Below are positions 39,107 to 47,322 of a stretch of DNA of 64,000 bases, piece by piece (positions within the stretch are counted from its first letter, which is position 1; each line of letters begins with the position of its first letter). Origin of the DNA: Bacillus sp. Marseille-Q1617 (GTDB taxonomy: Bacteria > Bacillota > Bacilli > Bacillales > Bacillaceae_B). The stretch is from the NCBI RefSeq assembly GCF_903645295.1, contig NZ_CAHJXM010000001.1:248001-312000 (forward strand), written 5' to 3'. Under the pieces are notes generated by a model. That model was not told the origin of the DNA and did not search any database. It saw nothing but the letters and a program-made list of their open reading frames with translations. Both the position numbers and the translations under genes were made by a program.

Positions 39107-41104
39107 TTATTCAAAGGCCTGTTTTACAAAGGAAGGGGCGTCTTCTTCGGTCAACCCCATAACCTCAACATGCGACTGTCCTTTGTATTTAATGCCGACG
39201 AGATACGGATTTTTCTGTCTTTCATAGCTGAGTTTCTCGAGTACCTCATTCAGCTTTACTTTTTCATCAATCTCAAGCCCGGTTCCCTGTTCCTTCAGTG
39301 AAGGGAAAATATCGCCGGGGTAATCTGCTTTCATCAATTCACGGGTATGTTCTTTTTTATCGATGACATAGATCCACTCGATGTCATCCGCTGTCACCTT
39401 TATTTTCTCCAGGTATCCTTTATCGCGAAGCCATTGTTCAAAGTCATCATACGTATTGGGGACGCGGATGCCTGTTCGCTGGTTATTAGATAGAAGAACT
39501 TCAACGGAGAATGTGCTCAGCCTGTTTTGATCTTCGAAGCTCTCATTGTAAATCTCTTTCTTTAAGATATCGATCGCTTCTTTGATCTCCTCCGGATCGA
39601 CAAGGGTGACGGTCTTTCCAGCGGTATATTCTTGGTGAAGAGTCAGCTTATCAATTTTCTCTTCATCGATGTGGAAGATATCGTTCGTCGCTTCTTTGTA
39701 TTCCCGGGTTTCGTATAAAGCCGAGTAGTACTCTGCCAAATCACCTTGCTCGATTTCGTAGCTTCGGACCAGCGTGCTGCCGTCTTCTAATTCATAGTAA
39801 AAGAATGCAGGCATCCGGTCGTAACCCTTTGACGTTTCTCCTTTATTAATGATGGCTTTGTGCAGATTCCGTACTGCTTTGATCGAATCTTCTTCTTTCA
39901 GCATTGGATCGCGTTTGATCTCGGGGGCGAATCCGTCCTCGCTGATGGTGCCTGTCATTGAATCATTGTTGAATAAGTCATAATAGCTGTAACCGACATA
40001 CGCTTCCTTGATGCTGCCTGCTTCTGGCACTTTCTTTTCATATTGAAAGAAGTCAAATTGAAACAGGAGGGATGCGGCCCCGATGACAAGCATGTAAACA
40101 ACGTACCCTTTCCAGTGGTGAAAGACTCTCCAGTGCTTCTGTAAAATCATTTCAGCAACATAATAACCGATCAGGGCACCGACTACATATCCGAACCACA
40201 TCCAGTAGCCCTGCCCCTGCACTTCGGTGAAATACATTCCGCCGACAAGCATGGCGCAGAAAGTCACACTGTATTTAAAAATCGGCTGAAGCAGCTTGAA
40301 TGTGATCGGCTGTGATACGGTTTCTATTTTCCTGTTTTGATAGAGCACAAGGGTAAGAAAATAGAAGATAATCGCCAGTACCGCATAAATCAACGCATCC
40401 CATCCTGAGATCATCTTATTTTCAAGCATGGCTGCCTTGACGATCGGTGAATACTCTTCAATCTTGATCGTATAGTAGTAATCGGTCGGAAACCCGAACA
40501 AGATCTGCTTTAAGCTGAAGGTAACCAATAAGAACATTCCTGCCGGCAATAGCAGGATGATGTATGTCAGCGCACCTTGAACAGCTGAGAGTCCTGTAAC
40601 CATGGCAATGAAGGTTCCTGTCAAGAAGAAAAGGAAGGACATCAGCAGCGTAATTCCGGCCCAGACGAAGATGTCTGCTGCATCAATGTAAAGATTCAGT
40701 TCAGTAATCCAATAGAGTACTAGAAGGAATACCGTATTTAGTAATATCGGGATCAGCAGGATTCCGAGTCCAGTGAGCAAAGCGTGATGGAAAATCTTAT
40801 TCCGTTTGATTGGCAGACTGTGAATGAAATCGGCCGGCTGTTTAACGTGCAAGTAGCGGAATAGAAACACTGCCAGCAATACAGGAATGAGGAACAGCAG
40901 TCCCATTTGAATCGGATATTGCATTTTGAAAAGATTTTCATAGATATTGTTGTAATAAGTGAGATTGGGATTCGTCAATTTACCCAGGATGTCAATCGGA
41001 AGCGCAAACAGCAGCCCGATAAAATAAACGATTCCCAGCCAGCCCACACTCCGCAGGCTTTGCATGATCAGTTCCTTATTAATCCAAGATGTTCTGGATG
41101 GCAT
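39107..41104 (-). CDS. Large ABC transporter permease with extracytoplasmic domain
   Basis: About 665 residues. The N-terminal ~370 residues contain roughly nine to ten hydrophobic segments, including an LLFALPIDIL helix and an FIHSLPIKR-type loop like that of YtrC-related permeases. About 300 polar residues follow with no membrane segment (from QYEKKVPEAG on), probably a domain outside the membrane. The start is most likely ATG 41104 behind GGGGGATG; ATG 41125 is in frame but lacks a site. It overlaps the ATPase gene by 26 nt, a strong coupling sign. Substrate unknown; the YtrABC-type arrangement suggests cell-envelope stress or peptide antibiotic response. Confidence 0.8.
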   Translation of the reverse strand: MPSRTSWINKELIMQSLRSVGWLGIVYFIGLLFALPIDILGKLTNPNLTYYNNIYENLFKMQYPIQMGLLFLIPVLLAVFLFRYLHVKQPADFIHSLPIKRNKIFHHALLTGLGILLIPILLNTVFLLVLYWITELNLYIDAADIFVWAGITLLMSFLFFLTGTFIAMVTGLSAVQGALTYIILLLPAGMFLLVTFSLKQILFGFPTDYYYTIKIEEYSPIVKAAMLENKMISGWDALIYAVLAIIFYFLTLVLYQNRKIETVSQPITFKLLQPIFKYSVTFCAMLVGGMYFTEVQGQGYWMWFGYVVGALIGYYVAEMILQKHWRVFHHWKGYVVYMLVIGAASLLFQFDFFQYEKKVPEAGSIKEAYVGYSYYDLFNNDSMTGTISEDGFAPEIKRDPMLKEEDSIKAVRNLHKAIINKGETSKGYDRMPAFFYYELEDGSTLVRSYEIEQGDLAEYYSALYETREYKEATNDIFHIDEEKIDKLTLHQEYTAGKTVTLVDPEEIKEAIDILKKEIYNESFEDQNRLSTFSVEVLLSNNQRTGIRVPNTYDDFEQWLRDKGYLEKIKVTADDIEWIYVIDKKEHTRELMKADYPGDIFPSLKEQGTGLEIDEKVKLNEVLEKLSYERQKNPYLVGIKYKGQSHVEVMGLTEEDAPSFVKQAFE

Positions 41105-41978
41105 ATCCAACATCCCCCATTTCATATATAAAGATTTCTTCCAGTGTCAATGGCAGTAAGTCGAAAATGACCGGGTGATGCGAGCGGATAAGACGTTCCA
41201 CGTCTTCATGATCACCGCGCACGATGCATAATAAGACACTGCCCCTCGTTTCTTTATGAAGGACGTCCAATTTGTTGAATAGTCCGTCGGGAACATCCCC
41301 TTTAAAGGCGAGCTGGATCTTATGGATGCCTGATTTGAGGTCATCGAGTTCCTTTTCGAGCAGGAACCTGCCTTGATGAAGAATGGCGATATGATCGCAG
41401 ATATCCTCGACTTCCCGCAGGTTATGAGAAGATATCAGGATGGTCATCTCCCTTTCAGCCACTTCTGTGATCAGTACATTCTTTAACTTTTTCCTGACGA
41501 CGGGGTCAAGTCCGTCAATCGGTTCATCCAGTACAAGTACATCGGGTTTTGCCGATAATGCAAGGATAAACGATGCTTGGCGCTGCACCCCTTTTGAGTA
41601 CTTATGAAGCTTTTTATTCGGATCGATTTCAAACAATGCCGTCAGCTGATGATAGTATCCTTCATCCCAGCGGCTGTAGGTGTTTTTATAAAATTGAGCC
41701 ATCTGTTTCAGCGTGTAATGGGTAAAAAAGAACGGCTGATCCGGAAGGAAGACGACTCTTTCCTTGATCGCGGTCATTTCGAATACCGGCTGACCATCAA
41801 CCGTGATATCTCCTTGATCGGCCTTTAAAATCCCGGCAATCGTACGCAGCAAAGTGGTCTTGCCGGCACCATTGGAACCGAGCAGCCCGTAGATGGATCC
41901 TTTTTCAATGGAAAATGAAATATTATGAATGATTTCGGTTCTGTCAAATGCTTTACTGACTCCTTTAATCTCTATCAT
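41079..41978 (-). CDS. ABC transporter ATP-binding protein (YtrB-like)
   Basis: 299-residue ATPase. Walker A GSNGAGKTT, a divergent signature YSKGVQRQ, Walker B VLVLDEP with D-loop DGLDP, and a switch histidine in SSHNLREVED. The C-terminal ~80 residues are a regulatory extension. The ATG at 41978 follows GGGGGGAA; the upstream in-frame ATG at 42017 lies inside gntR. It overlaps gntR by 14 nt and the permease by 26 nt, so the three products are made together. Confidence 0.9.
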   Translation of the reverse strand: MIEIKGVSKAFDRTEIIHNISFSIEKGSIYGLLGSNGAGKTTLLRTIAGILKADQGDITVDGQPVFEMTAIKERVVFLPDQPFFFTHYTLKQMAQFYKNTYSRWDEGYYHQLTALFEIDPNKKLHKYSKGVQRQASFILALSAKPDVLVLDEPIDGLDPVVRKKLKNVLITEVAEREMTILISSHNLREVEDICDHIAILHQGRFLLEKELDDLKSGIHKIQLAFKGDVPDGLFNKLDVLHKETRGSVLLCIVRGDHEDVERLIRSHHPVIFDLLPLTLEEIFIYEMGDVGYAIQNILD

Positions 41979-42360
41979 CAGCTTGATTCCCCCCGACTGA
42001 TGCCTCGATTTCAGCAATCATTTCTTTTAAATCTTCAGCAGTTATTCCCAAATAAAGAGCCTCTGATAAAAGTTTGGATAATTCTTCTTTCACTTTCATG
42101 ATTTTCTCCGCATTTTGAATATGACTTGAAGGATTGACAAAGCTACCTCTCCCTTTCACTGAATAGATATATCCTTGAGATTCAAGTTCCCTATATGCTT
42201 TCTGGATTGTGTTTGGATTTATCGTCAGCTGCTGAGCCAATGTCCGTACAGAAGGCAACTGCTCATCAGGCTTCATTACCTCATTGATCATCAATTCTTT
42301 CAGCTTTTCCACCAACTGTTCGTAAATGGGCTTCCGACTTCTTAAATCAAGTTCAAACAT
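41965..42360 (-). CDS. GntR family regulator, YtrA type
   Basis: 131-residue short GntR regulator: winged HTH PIYEQLVEKLKELMINEV...LPSVRTLAQQLTINPNTIQKAYRELESQGYI split over residues ~8-70, and a ~45-residue dimerisation tail instead of a large effector domain, as in the YtrA subfamily. Such proteins repress their own ABC transporter operon. The ATG at 42360 follows GGGAGGGTGG; an ATG at 42432 would begin upstream of the operator and is rejected. First gene of the operon. Confidence 0.9.
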   Translation of the reverse strand: MFELDLRSRKPIYEQLVEKLKELMINEVMKPDEQLPSVRTLAQQLTINPNTIQKAYRELESQGYIYSVKGRGSFVNPSSHIQNAEKIMKVKEELSKLLSEALYLGITAEDLKEMIAEIEASVGGNQADDRD

Positions 42361-42373
42361 ATCCACCCTCCCA

Positions 42374-42407
42374 ACTGTATATAGTGTACTATGTGTCTTA
42401 ATACAGT
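42374..42407 (-). promoter_or_regulatory. Inverted repeat and promoter of the GntR operon
   Basis: ACTGTAT and ATACAGT are perfect 7 bp arms separated by 20 bp containing AGTGTACTATG. On the minus strand TTAACT, 16 nt and TACACT overlap the repeat. This fits self-repression by the GntR protein, inferred from position. Confidence 0.6.
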
Positions 42408-42722
42408 TAAAGTATATAACATGTTCTTCCATTTTAGAAGAGTTTTTTTGGAAAAATTTAAAATGGGTGCGTCTTACCCAATAAAAGTTGGAATGGTGAC
42501 ATCGTGATGCCGATAAATAAAAGGGATTTGCTTACGACAATCGCTTTAAGGGAAGAGTGCACAGGGGGACTGTTTGATAAAGATTAAATGCACAAATATG
42601 GGCGGCTGTCATATATATAGAAAAGCAGATATGTGTATATACGCTTAAACATTTACTTTGACAAAGAAAGTTTCCCGGTTGCAAGATAGATGTATCAAAA
42701 AAGGGACTGGAGGAGTTGGTGT

Positions 42723-43535
42723 ATGATGGATTGGTTCACAGCATTGAATCCTACTGTTCAGGCGCTATTGGGCGGGACCCTGACATGGGGATTGACGGCC
42801 CTCGGTGCTGCGACGGTTTTCTTTTTTACAAGTATTCAGAAGCACACGATGAATATGATGCTCGGATTTGCGGCAGGTGTCATGATTGCAGCTTCCTTCT
42901 GGTCACTGCTGGCCCCATCGATTGAGTTCAGTGAACAGAACGGTCAGATCCCATGGCTTGCCCCCGCGATCGGATTTTTACTGGGCGGCTTGTTCATCAG
43001 GCTCTTGGACTTTGTGGTGCCCCATCTTCATCTTGGCAATGCCCAGGATAAAGCGGAAGGTCCCCCGACAAAGTTCAAAAAGTCCACTTTACTCTTTTTG
43101 GCCATCACCCTTCACAATATTCCAGAAGGGCTGGCAATCGGTGTGGCTTTTGGAGCCGCGGCTTTAGGTATTGGAGATGCAACGGTCTTGGGCGCATTGG
43201 GTCTTGCAATCGGTATCGGGATCCAGAATATGCCTGAAGGAGCGGCTCTTTCCGTTCCGCTCCGGGGAGAAGGGATGTCACGGGTACGGGCGTTCAACTA
43301 CGGTCAGCTTTCAGCAATCGTGGAACCGATTGCGGCCGTCATTGGAGCCGCTGCCGTTATCTTCGTTCAGCCGATCCTGCCATATGCCCTTGCATTCGCC
43401 GCAGGAGCGATGATTTTCGTGGTCGTCGAAGAACTCATACCCGAATCACAATCTTCCGGGAGTACAGACCTTGCAACCCTGGGACTGATGGCAGGGTTTG
43501 TGGTGATGATGATTTTGGATGTTTCATTGGGGTAG
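42723..43535 (+). CDS. ZIP family metal transporter
   Basis: 270-residue membrane protein with eight hydrophobic segments. The two metal-pathway helices carry ITLHNIPEGLAIG and GIGIQNMPEGAALS, and EELIPESQ occurs later, all ZIP hallmarks. A histidine loop (VVPHLHLG) lies between helices 3 and 4. It probably imports zinc or another divalent metal. ATG 42723 lies seven bases after GGAGGAG; the upstream start at 42690 is rejected. The gap upstream to gntR holds no gene. Monocistronic. Confidence 0.9.
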   Translation: MMDWFTALNPTVQALLGGTLTWGLTALGAATVFFFTSIQKHTMNMMLGFAAGVMIAASFWSLLAPSIEFSEQNGQIPWLAPAIGFLLGGLFIRLLDFVVPHLHLGNAQDKAEGPPTKFKKSTLLFLAITLHNIPEGLAIGVAFGAAALGIGDATVLGALGLAIGIGIQNMPEGAALSVPLRGEGMSRVRAFNYGQLSAIVEPIAAVIGAAAVIFVQPILPYALAFAAGAMIFVVVEELIPESQSSGSTDLATLGLMAGFVVMMILDVSLG

Positions 43536-43560
43536 TGTTAAGAGGGTTCTGATATAGAAG

Positions 43561-43599
43561 AAAGAGGCATGCAGCATTGAGGCTGCATGCCTCTTTTTA
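43561..43599. terminator. Shared bidirectional terminator
   Basis: AAAGAGGCATGCAGC-ATTGA-GGCTGCATGCCTCTTTTT. It serves both the ZIP gene and the convergent NERD gene. Confidence 0.85.
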
Positions 43600-44563
43600 C
43601 GGTTTGGTATAAAAGGTGCCTTTTCCTTGACCGTTCGGGACTAAACCGGACCTTTGCAGTATTTGGGTTGCGACTTTAGGCGAAGAAAGAGATAGGAATC
43701 TCCTTAATTCCTGATTGGTTATCTTTTTATCGATAAGAAGGAAATAGTCGTCGATGGCATTCAAATGACTGCTCGGTGACCTTCTTGCACAGTGATTGCA
43801 AGACCAGGAATTAGTGATCCTCTTTAAAGGCAAGTGACCGCAATGCTCACACCTGACCCCAGGCAGGATATCCTCTTTCGTCAAATTGTACCTTTGAAGA
43901 CAATTGGAGGGAGCATCTTCATGATGTGTCAAGAGGAGTTTCTTGATTTTTTTGAGGGATTTGGCAGGGAGATTACTAGTTTTATATAAATGATTCAATT
44001 CAATGATTCGATCGATTACATTCTGGGAATGGATGATATTTAAGTAGGGTGATCCGGCTTCCGGACGGGAGGAATACTCAATCGTGGTGGAGGGATTGCT
44101 GATGACGACCAGATATTCAATCGGCATCGGGAGGAATGTTATAGAGTGATAGCCATTTTTGCAGCAAATGCTTTTGTCGTTTAGCTTGTGAAATCGGATC
44201 AATGAACCCTTCTGTGATATCTTTATAGATCCTTGTGCACTGTTTGATTTGAGGGTCGATTCTGATGATTCCCGAGACATTTTTCACTTCGATGACCAGG
44301 ATATAGTGTGGGGTCAGAAGGAGTGTATCAATTTGAAAGTAGTGAGGTTCGAGAGGGAGTCTTATATCGAAGAACAGCCAGTAATGTTTGCCAGTCAGAA
44401 AGCTCAGATGATAATCTACGGCTTTTTCGCCATTGAAGCCAGCCTTTCTTTTCTTCAAATCAAGCTCGATTTGGGGCCTTATCACATGAAAGGGGACAAG
44501 CCGTGGTAATAAGGCTTCATTTTCAATGATTTTTAACGGGATTGGTCGATCTTTTAGTATCAA
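43597..44563 (-). pseudogene. NERD-domain protein gene with a single-base frameshift
   Basis: Two overlapping minus-strand frames together encode one 321-residue NERD (nuclease-related) protein. The first (44563 down to about 44130) has the NERD core GFNGEKAVDYHLSFL, FQIDTLLLTPHYILVIEVKN and ends IPPDAD. The second continues PMPIEYLVVISNPST, a zinc-ribbon CEHCGHLPL...CNHCARR, and an HTH-like end. Removing one C from the CCC at 44129-44131 joins them as NIPPMPIEYLVV, the expected family sequence. Either a genuine inactivating mutation, a sequencing error or, less likely, programmed shifting. NERD proteins are of uncertain function. Confidence 0.8.
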
Positions 44564-44659
44564 TACATCACTCCTTAAACTTTGATAATGTATAATTCGC
44601 TGTTGAAGGGGAAAAATCCTTTATTTTTATTACAATATTTGGATGGGTGGCTGGGATAT

Positions 44660-44907
44660 GATCCTGTTTGGAAAAATACGATCCTGTTCGGGAATTTATG
44701 ATCCTATTTGGGAAAATACGATCCTGTTTCAGGATTTATGATCCTGTTTGGGAAAATACGATCCTGTTCGGGAATTTATGATCCTATTTGGGAAAATACG
44801 ATCCTGTTTCAGGATTTATGATCCTGTTTGGAAAAATACGATCCTGCTCGGGAATTTATGATCCTCTTTTAAAAAATACGATCCTATTCAAGAATTTATG
44901 ATCCTCT
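44660..44907. repeat. Tandem array, exactly 20 nt period, GATCCT core, 12 full units
   Basis: GATCCT starts every 20 nt from 44660 to 44900. Units alternate between spacers ending AAAATAC and ATTTAT, giving a 40 nt repeat, and units 1-4 are nearly repeated by 5-8 (80 nt order). Every frame meets stop codons and 20 is not a multiple of three, so it is not coding. It fills most of the 517 bp gap between the NERD gene and the histidine phosphatase gene. The rest is a GC-rich GGGGCCGGCCCC patch at 44932 and a G-poor, C-rich stretch. Confidence 0.95.
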
Positions 44908-45080
44908 AAGAATGATTCTAATCTAGCACCCGGGGCCGGCCCCGGCCCTGGCCTCCAACGTCCTCTGCCAAAAACCCCGAACAACAATGCCACCCACAAC
45001 TGACATCACAAAAATGGAAAATCACCCCAATCCATACGAATAACAGTTATAATTAATAAAAAGCCTTAAAGGAGACATTT

Positions 45081-45623
45081 ATGAAAATTGGACTGGTCCG
45101 TCATTTTAAAGTGAAGAGGGGATACCCGAATTCAATTGTGTCCTCTCAGGAGCTGATGAACTGGGTGGAAGAATATGAAGCTTCTGATGTGGAAGAGAAT
45201 GAGGTGGAATTGGGCGGGATCGAGTGGAAATCTTGTTATTCCAGCAGTATGAGGAGAGCGGAAGTGACGGCGGAGAAAGTGTTTCAGGGAGATATCGTGT
45301 TGCTGGATGACTTAAGGGAAATTCCATTGGCGCCCATCTTTCCATCGGGAATGAAGCTTCCCCTTTTCGTTCATTTATTTGCCATCCGCCTCGCATGGTG
45401 GTTCAATCATCCGTCACAGGCCGGAAGCAAGAAAGAGGTGCTGGAGAAAATAAAGGGAATGGTAGACAGGGTCATCTCAGAAGATCAGGATGTCCTGATT
45501 GTCGGACATGGAGGGGTGATGATGTTTATGAGGAGAGAGCTGATCAAACGCGGTTTCTCCGGTCCGGCGTTCAGGAGGCCGGCAAATGGAAAGGTCTATA
45601 TTTTTCAAAAAGAAAAAGGATGA
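45081..45623 (+). CDS. Histidine phosphatase superfamily protein
   Basis: 180-residue phosphoglycerate mutase-like protein. The catalytic histidine is in LVRHFKVKRG (RHF instead of the common RHG). Later phosphate-binding residues are in SSSMRRAEVTAE and the second histidine in VGHGGVMMF. The substrate is unknown. It starts after AAAGGAG and ends with a hairpin. A 20-nt repeat array lies about 170 bp upstream. Confidence 0.85.
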   Translation: MKIGLVRHFKVKRGYPNSIVSSQELMNWVEEYEASDVEENEVELGGIEWKSCYSSSMRRAEVTAEKVFQGDIVLLDDLREIPLAPIFPSGMKLPLFVHLFAIRLAWWFNHPSQAGSKKEVLEKIKGMVDRVISEDQDVLIVGHGGVMMFMRRELIKRGFSGPAFRRPANGKVYIFQKEKG

Positions 45624-45643
45624 TTTCGGGAATCATCCTTTGT
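45616..45643 (+). terminator. Terminator of the histidine phosphatase gene
   Basis: AAGGATGATTTCGGGAATCATCCTT hairpin overlapping the stop codon. Confidence 0.6.
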
Positions 45644-45661
45644 CCTAATAGCTTTATTTTG

Positions 45662-45985
45662 TTAATTCTGAACCAATAATAAAATTTTACCTTCATCCAG
45701 CTTTTCTTCATATTGATCGGCTTCCTCTTTAGAAAAGCCCATTTCCTGTAATTGATTGCGCAGTTCGTCGCCTTTGCTGAGGATCATGTTTCCTACAGCC
45801 GTGCCGATGCCCGTTTCCTTTGCACCGATTTCATTCGCATTGGCATTGTCGGCAACGCGCTCTGTACGGTCATCATCGTGTGACAGCACATATAGATTCT
45901 TTTTGTCTATGCCTTGAGAGGATAACTTTTCCACTTCCGAAATTAATTCCTTATCATTATAGAATTCTTTAACAGTCGGTTTCAT
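45662..45985 (-). CDS. General stress protein 17M-like (YflT domain)
   Basis: 107-residue soluble protein with the general stress YflT domain: VKEFYNDKELISEVEKLSSQGI, NLYVLSHDDDRTERVAD and a C-terminal FSKEEADQYEEKLDEGKILLLV. In B. subtilis such proteins belong to the sigma-B regulon; function unknown. ATG 45985 follows GGAGGAG. A well-matched sigma-B promoter at 46026-46050 supports general stress control here too. Confidence 0.88.
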   Translation of the reverse strand: MKPTVKEFYNDKELISEVEKLSSQGIDKKNLYVLSHDDDRTERVADNANANEIGAKETGIGTAVGNMILSKGDELRNQLQEMGFSKEEADQYEEKLDEGKILLLVQN

Positions 45986-46025
45986 GTGAATCTCCTCCAA
46001 TATCATTTTCGAATACAGTCGTTCT

Positions 46026-46050
46026 TTTCCCTGTTTTTTAAAATATAAAC
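46026..46050 (-). promoter_or_regulatory. Sigma-B-type promoter of the stress protein gene
   Basis: On the minus strand GTTTAT, a 13 nt spacer and GGGAAA, close to GTTTAA-N12-15-GGGTAT, about 40 bp before the start. Confidence 0.75.
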
Positions 46051-46132
46051 ATGCCTTGCATGAGGATTCTTGCTGGAGGGAAAGGGAATACATAACAATA
46101 TCAGATCAAACAGAAAGGAAGGAGGGGTGCAA

Positions 46133-46459
46133 GTGAAAGAACAACATACTCTGGAAGACATCAAAAATACGATTGAAAAAGAAAATATGGTTCTTTTGTA
46201 CATTTCACGACCAGATTGCTCTGTATGTCATGCTTTACTTCCTCAAGTAAAGGAAGTGTTGAAAAAGTATCCTGGCATCGAAGCCGTTCACGCGGATGCT
46301 GATGAAATTCCTGAAATCGCAGGGGAGTACTCGATTTTTACCGTGCCTGTACTAATTGTTTTTGTGGAAGGAAAAGAAATGATGAGGAAAGCACGATTTG
46401 TCCCGATCGATGAATTGGACAGCGGATTATCAAGATTGGTCACGATGCTTGAAGATTAA
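46133..46459 (+). CDS. Thioredoxin-like protein
   Basis: 108-residue thioredoxin-fold protein with a CxxC active site: YISRPDCSVCHALLP, and the cis-proline strand TVPVLIVFVEGKE. Resembles short Bacillus thioredoxins such as YusE/YdfQ rather than TrxA, because WCGPC is replaced by DCSVC. GTG start at 46133, seven bases after GGAGG. It is divergent from the stress protein gene. A palindrome CAAACGTTTG follows right after its stop. Confidence 0.85.
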   Translation: MKEQHTLEDIKNTIEKENMVLLYISRPDCSVCHALLPQVKEVLKKYPGIEAVHADADEIPEIAGEYSIFTVPVLIVFVEGKEMMRKARFVPIDELDSGLSRLVTMLED

Positions 46460-46510
46460 ACAAACGTTTGATTAAGTTCTCTCAAGCCTTAGGGTAAAAG
46501 GATCGATAGG

Positions 46511-46528
46511 GTTAAACGATCGTTTAAC
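46511..46528. promoter_or_regulatory. Perfect 18 bp palindrome, operator-like
   Basis: GTTAAACGATCGTTTAAC is its own reverse complement. A second palindrome CAAACGTTTG lies at 46461-46470. Such dyads are typical of TetR-family operators, but no regulator gene is adjacent. The gap 46460-46803 otherwise holds only a terminator and the promoter of the next gene. Confidence 0.5.
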
Positions 46529-46560
46529 AGGCTGCAGGATATCCTGGATTTGGGGCCGCA

Positions 46561-46588
46561 GGGGCTGTCATCCTGGCAGCTCTTTTTT
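46561..46588 (+). terminator. Terminator-like hairpin
   Basis: GGGCTGTCA-TCC-TGGCAGCTC followed by TTTTTT. Confidence 0.65.
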
Positions 46589-46803
46589 GCTCAAAAACAA
46601 TAGGGGGAAGAAGAGGAAAGTGAATTTTGAATCCCAGTGATAAGGGCGGCTGCTGAAGGGGAGGTGTTATCCCGGATTAATGGGAAATTTTGAAAAATAA
46701 CTCTTTGAAAAAAGTAGCTCTTTTGTCATGTCCAAGTGAATAGGTATATAATAGAGATAATATACGGAATATTCTGATTGAGTTCCGGGAAGGAGAGGAA
46801 TTG

Positions 46804-47103
46804 ATGCTGAGGTTGTCCAGAGCAAGTAAAGTAATCATTTCGATCGCCGCCATTATTCTATTTATTGCCGCCAATCAGATTACGATTGTTCAACACCTTA
46901 CTGCCCGCGCAGCCACCAAGCTATATGTAGGCTGGAAGTACAACCATCTGGATCTGAAATACGAGGACGTGGAGTTCTCTCCGCAATTCGGGGATTACTC
47001 TGTTGCTTACAAAGATAGAGAAGGCAGAGTCTATGGTTTCATGGTTGCCCCCAAGTCAATGCCGGTCATCATCCTGCACGACCCGCTTAATGAAAGTCCC
47101 TGA
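46804..47103 (+). CDS. Small membrane-anchored protein (DUF3139-like)
   Basis: 99 residues: one N-terminal membrane helix (VIISIAAIILFIAANQI) and an ~70-residue outer part with GDYSVAYKDREGRVYGFMV and a late ILHDPL, the pattern of DUF3139 proteins. Function unknown. The ATG at 46804 follows GGAGAGG; TTG at 46801 is an in-frame alternative. Confidence 0.7.
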   Translation: MLRLSRASKVIISIAAIILFIAANQITIVQHLTARAATKLYVGWKYNHLDLKYEDVEFSPQFGDYSVAYKDREGRVYGFMVAPKSMPVIILHDPLNESP

Positions 47104-47135
47104 TCGCACCCTTCAATTTCATGCCCGCAATTTCT

Positions 47136-47163
47136 TTTACTATTTACTATTTTCGTGTATAAT
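47136..47163 (+). promoter_or_regulatory. Promoter upstream of the TPP riboswitch
   Basis: TATAAT at 47158-47163 with TTTACT 16 nt upstream, about 30 nt before the riboswitch. Confidence 0.55.
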
Positions 47164-47192
47164 ACGTACTGAAATGATAATCAAATAAACGT

Positions 47193-47285
47193 GACCACAA
47201 GGGGAGCGATATGCTGAGAGTGAACGGCACTGCCTGTTCTGACCCTTTGAACCTGTTAGTTAGTACTAGCGTAGGAATGTGGAAG
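47193..47285 (+). ncRNA. TPP riboswitch (THI element)
   Basis: Aptamer landmarks in order: ACCACAAGGGGAGC, GCTGAGAG, GACCCTTTGAACCTG and a TAGTACTAGCGTAGGAA end. These are the conserved thi-box sequences that bind thiamine pyrophosphate. It lies directly upstream of thiT and a terminator. Confidence 0.95.
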
Positions 47286-47322
47286 ATAGATAGGATTATT
47301 ATGCCTATTTTTATACGCTGAC

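Noticed and set aside
42361..42432. Longer GntR start
   Set aside because: It would begin beyond the inverted repeat and promoter; ATG 42360 has a good ribosome site and family-typical start.
43597..44563. Two separate genes for the NERD region
   Set aside because: The halves join into one normal-length family protein after a one-base correction; the second half has no ribosome site of its own.
44660..44907. Array considered as CRISPR or as a repetitive coding sequence
   Set aside because: Units are 20 nt without unique 30 nt spacers, no cas genes are near, and all frames contain stop codons because 20 is not a multiple of three.
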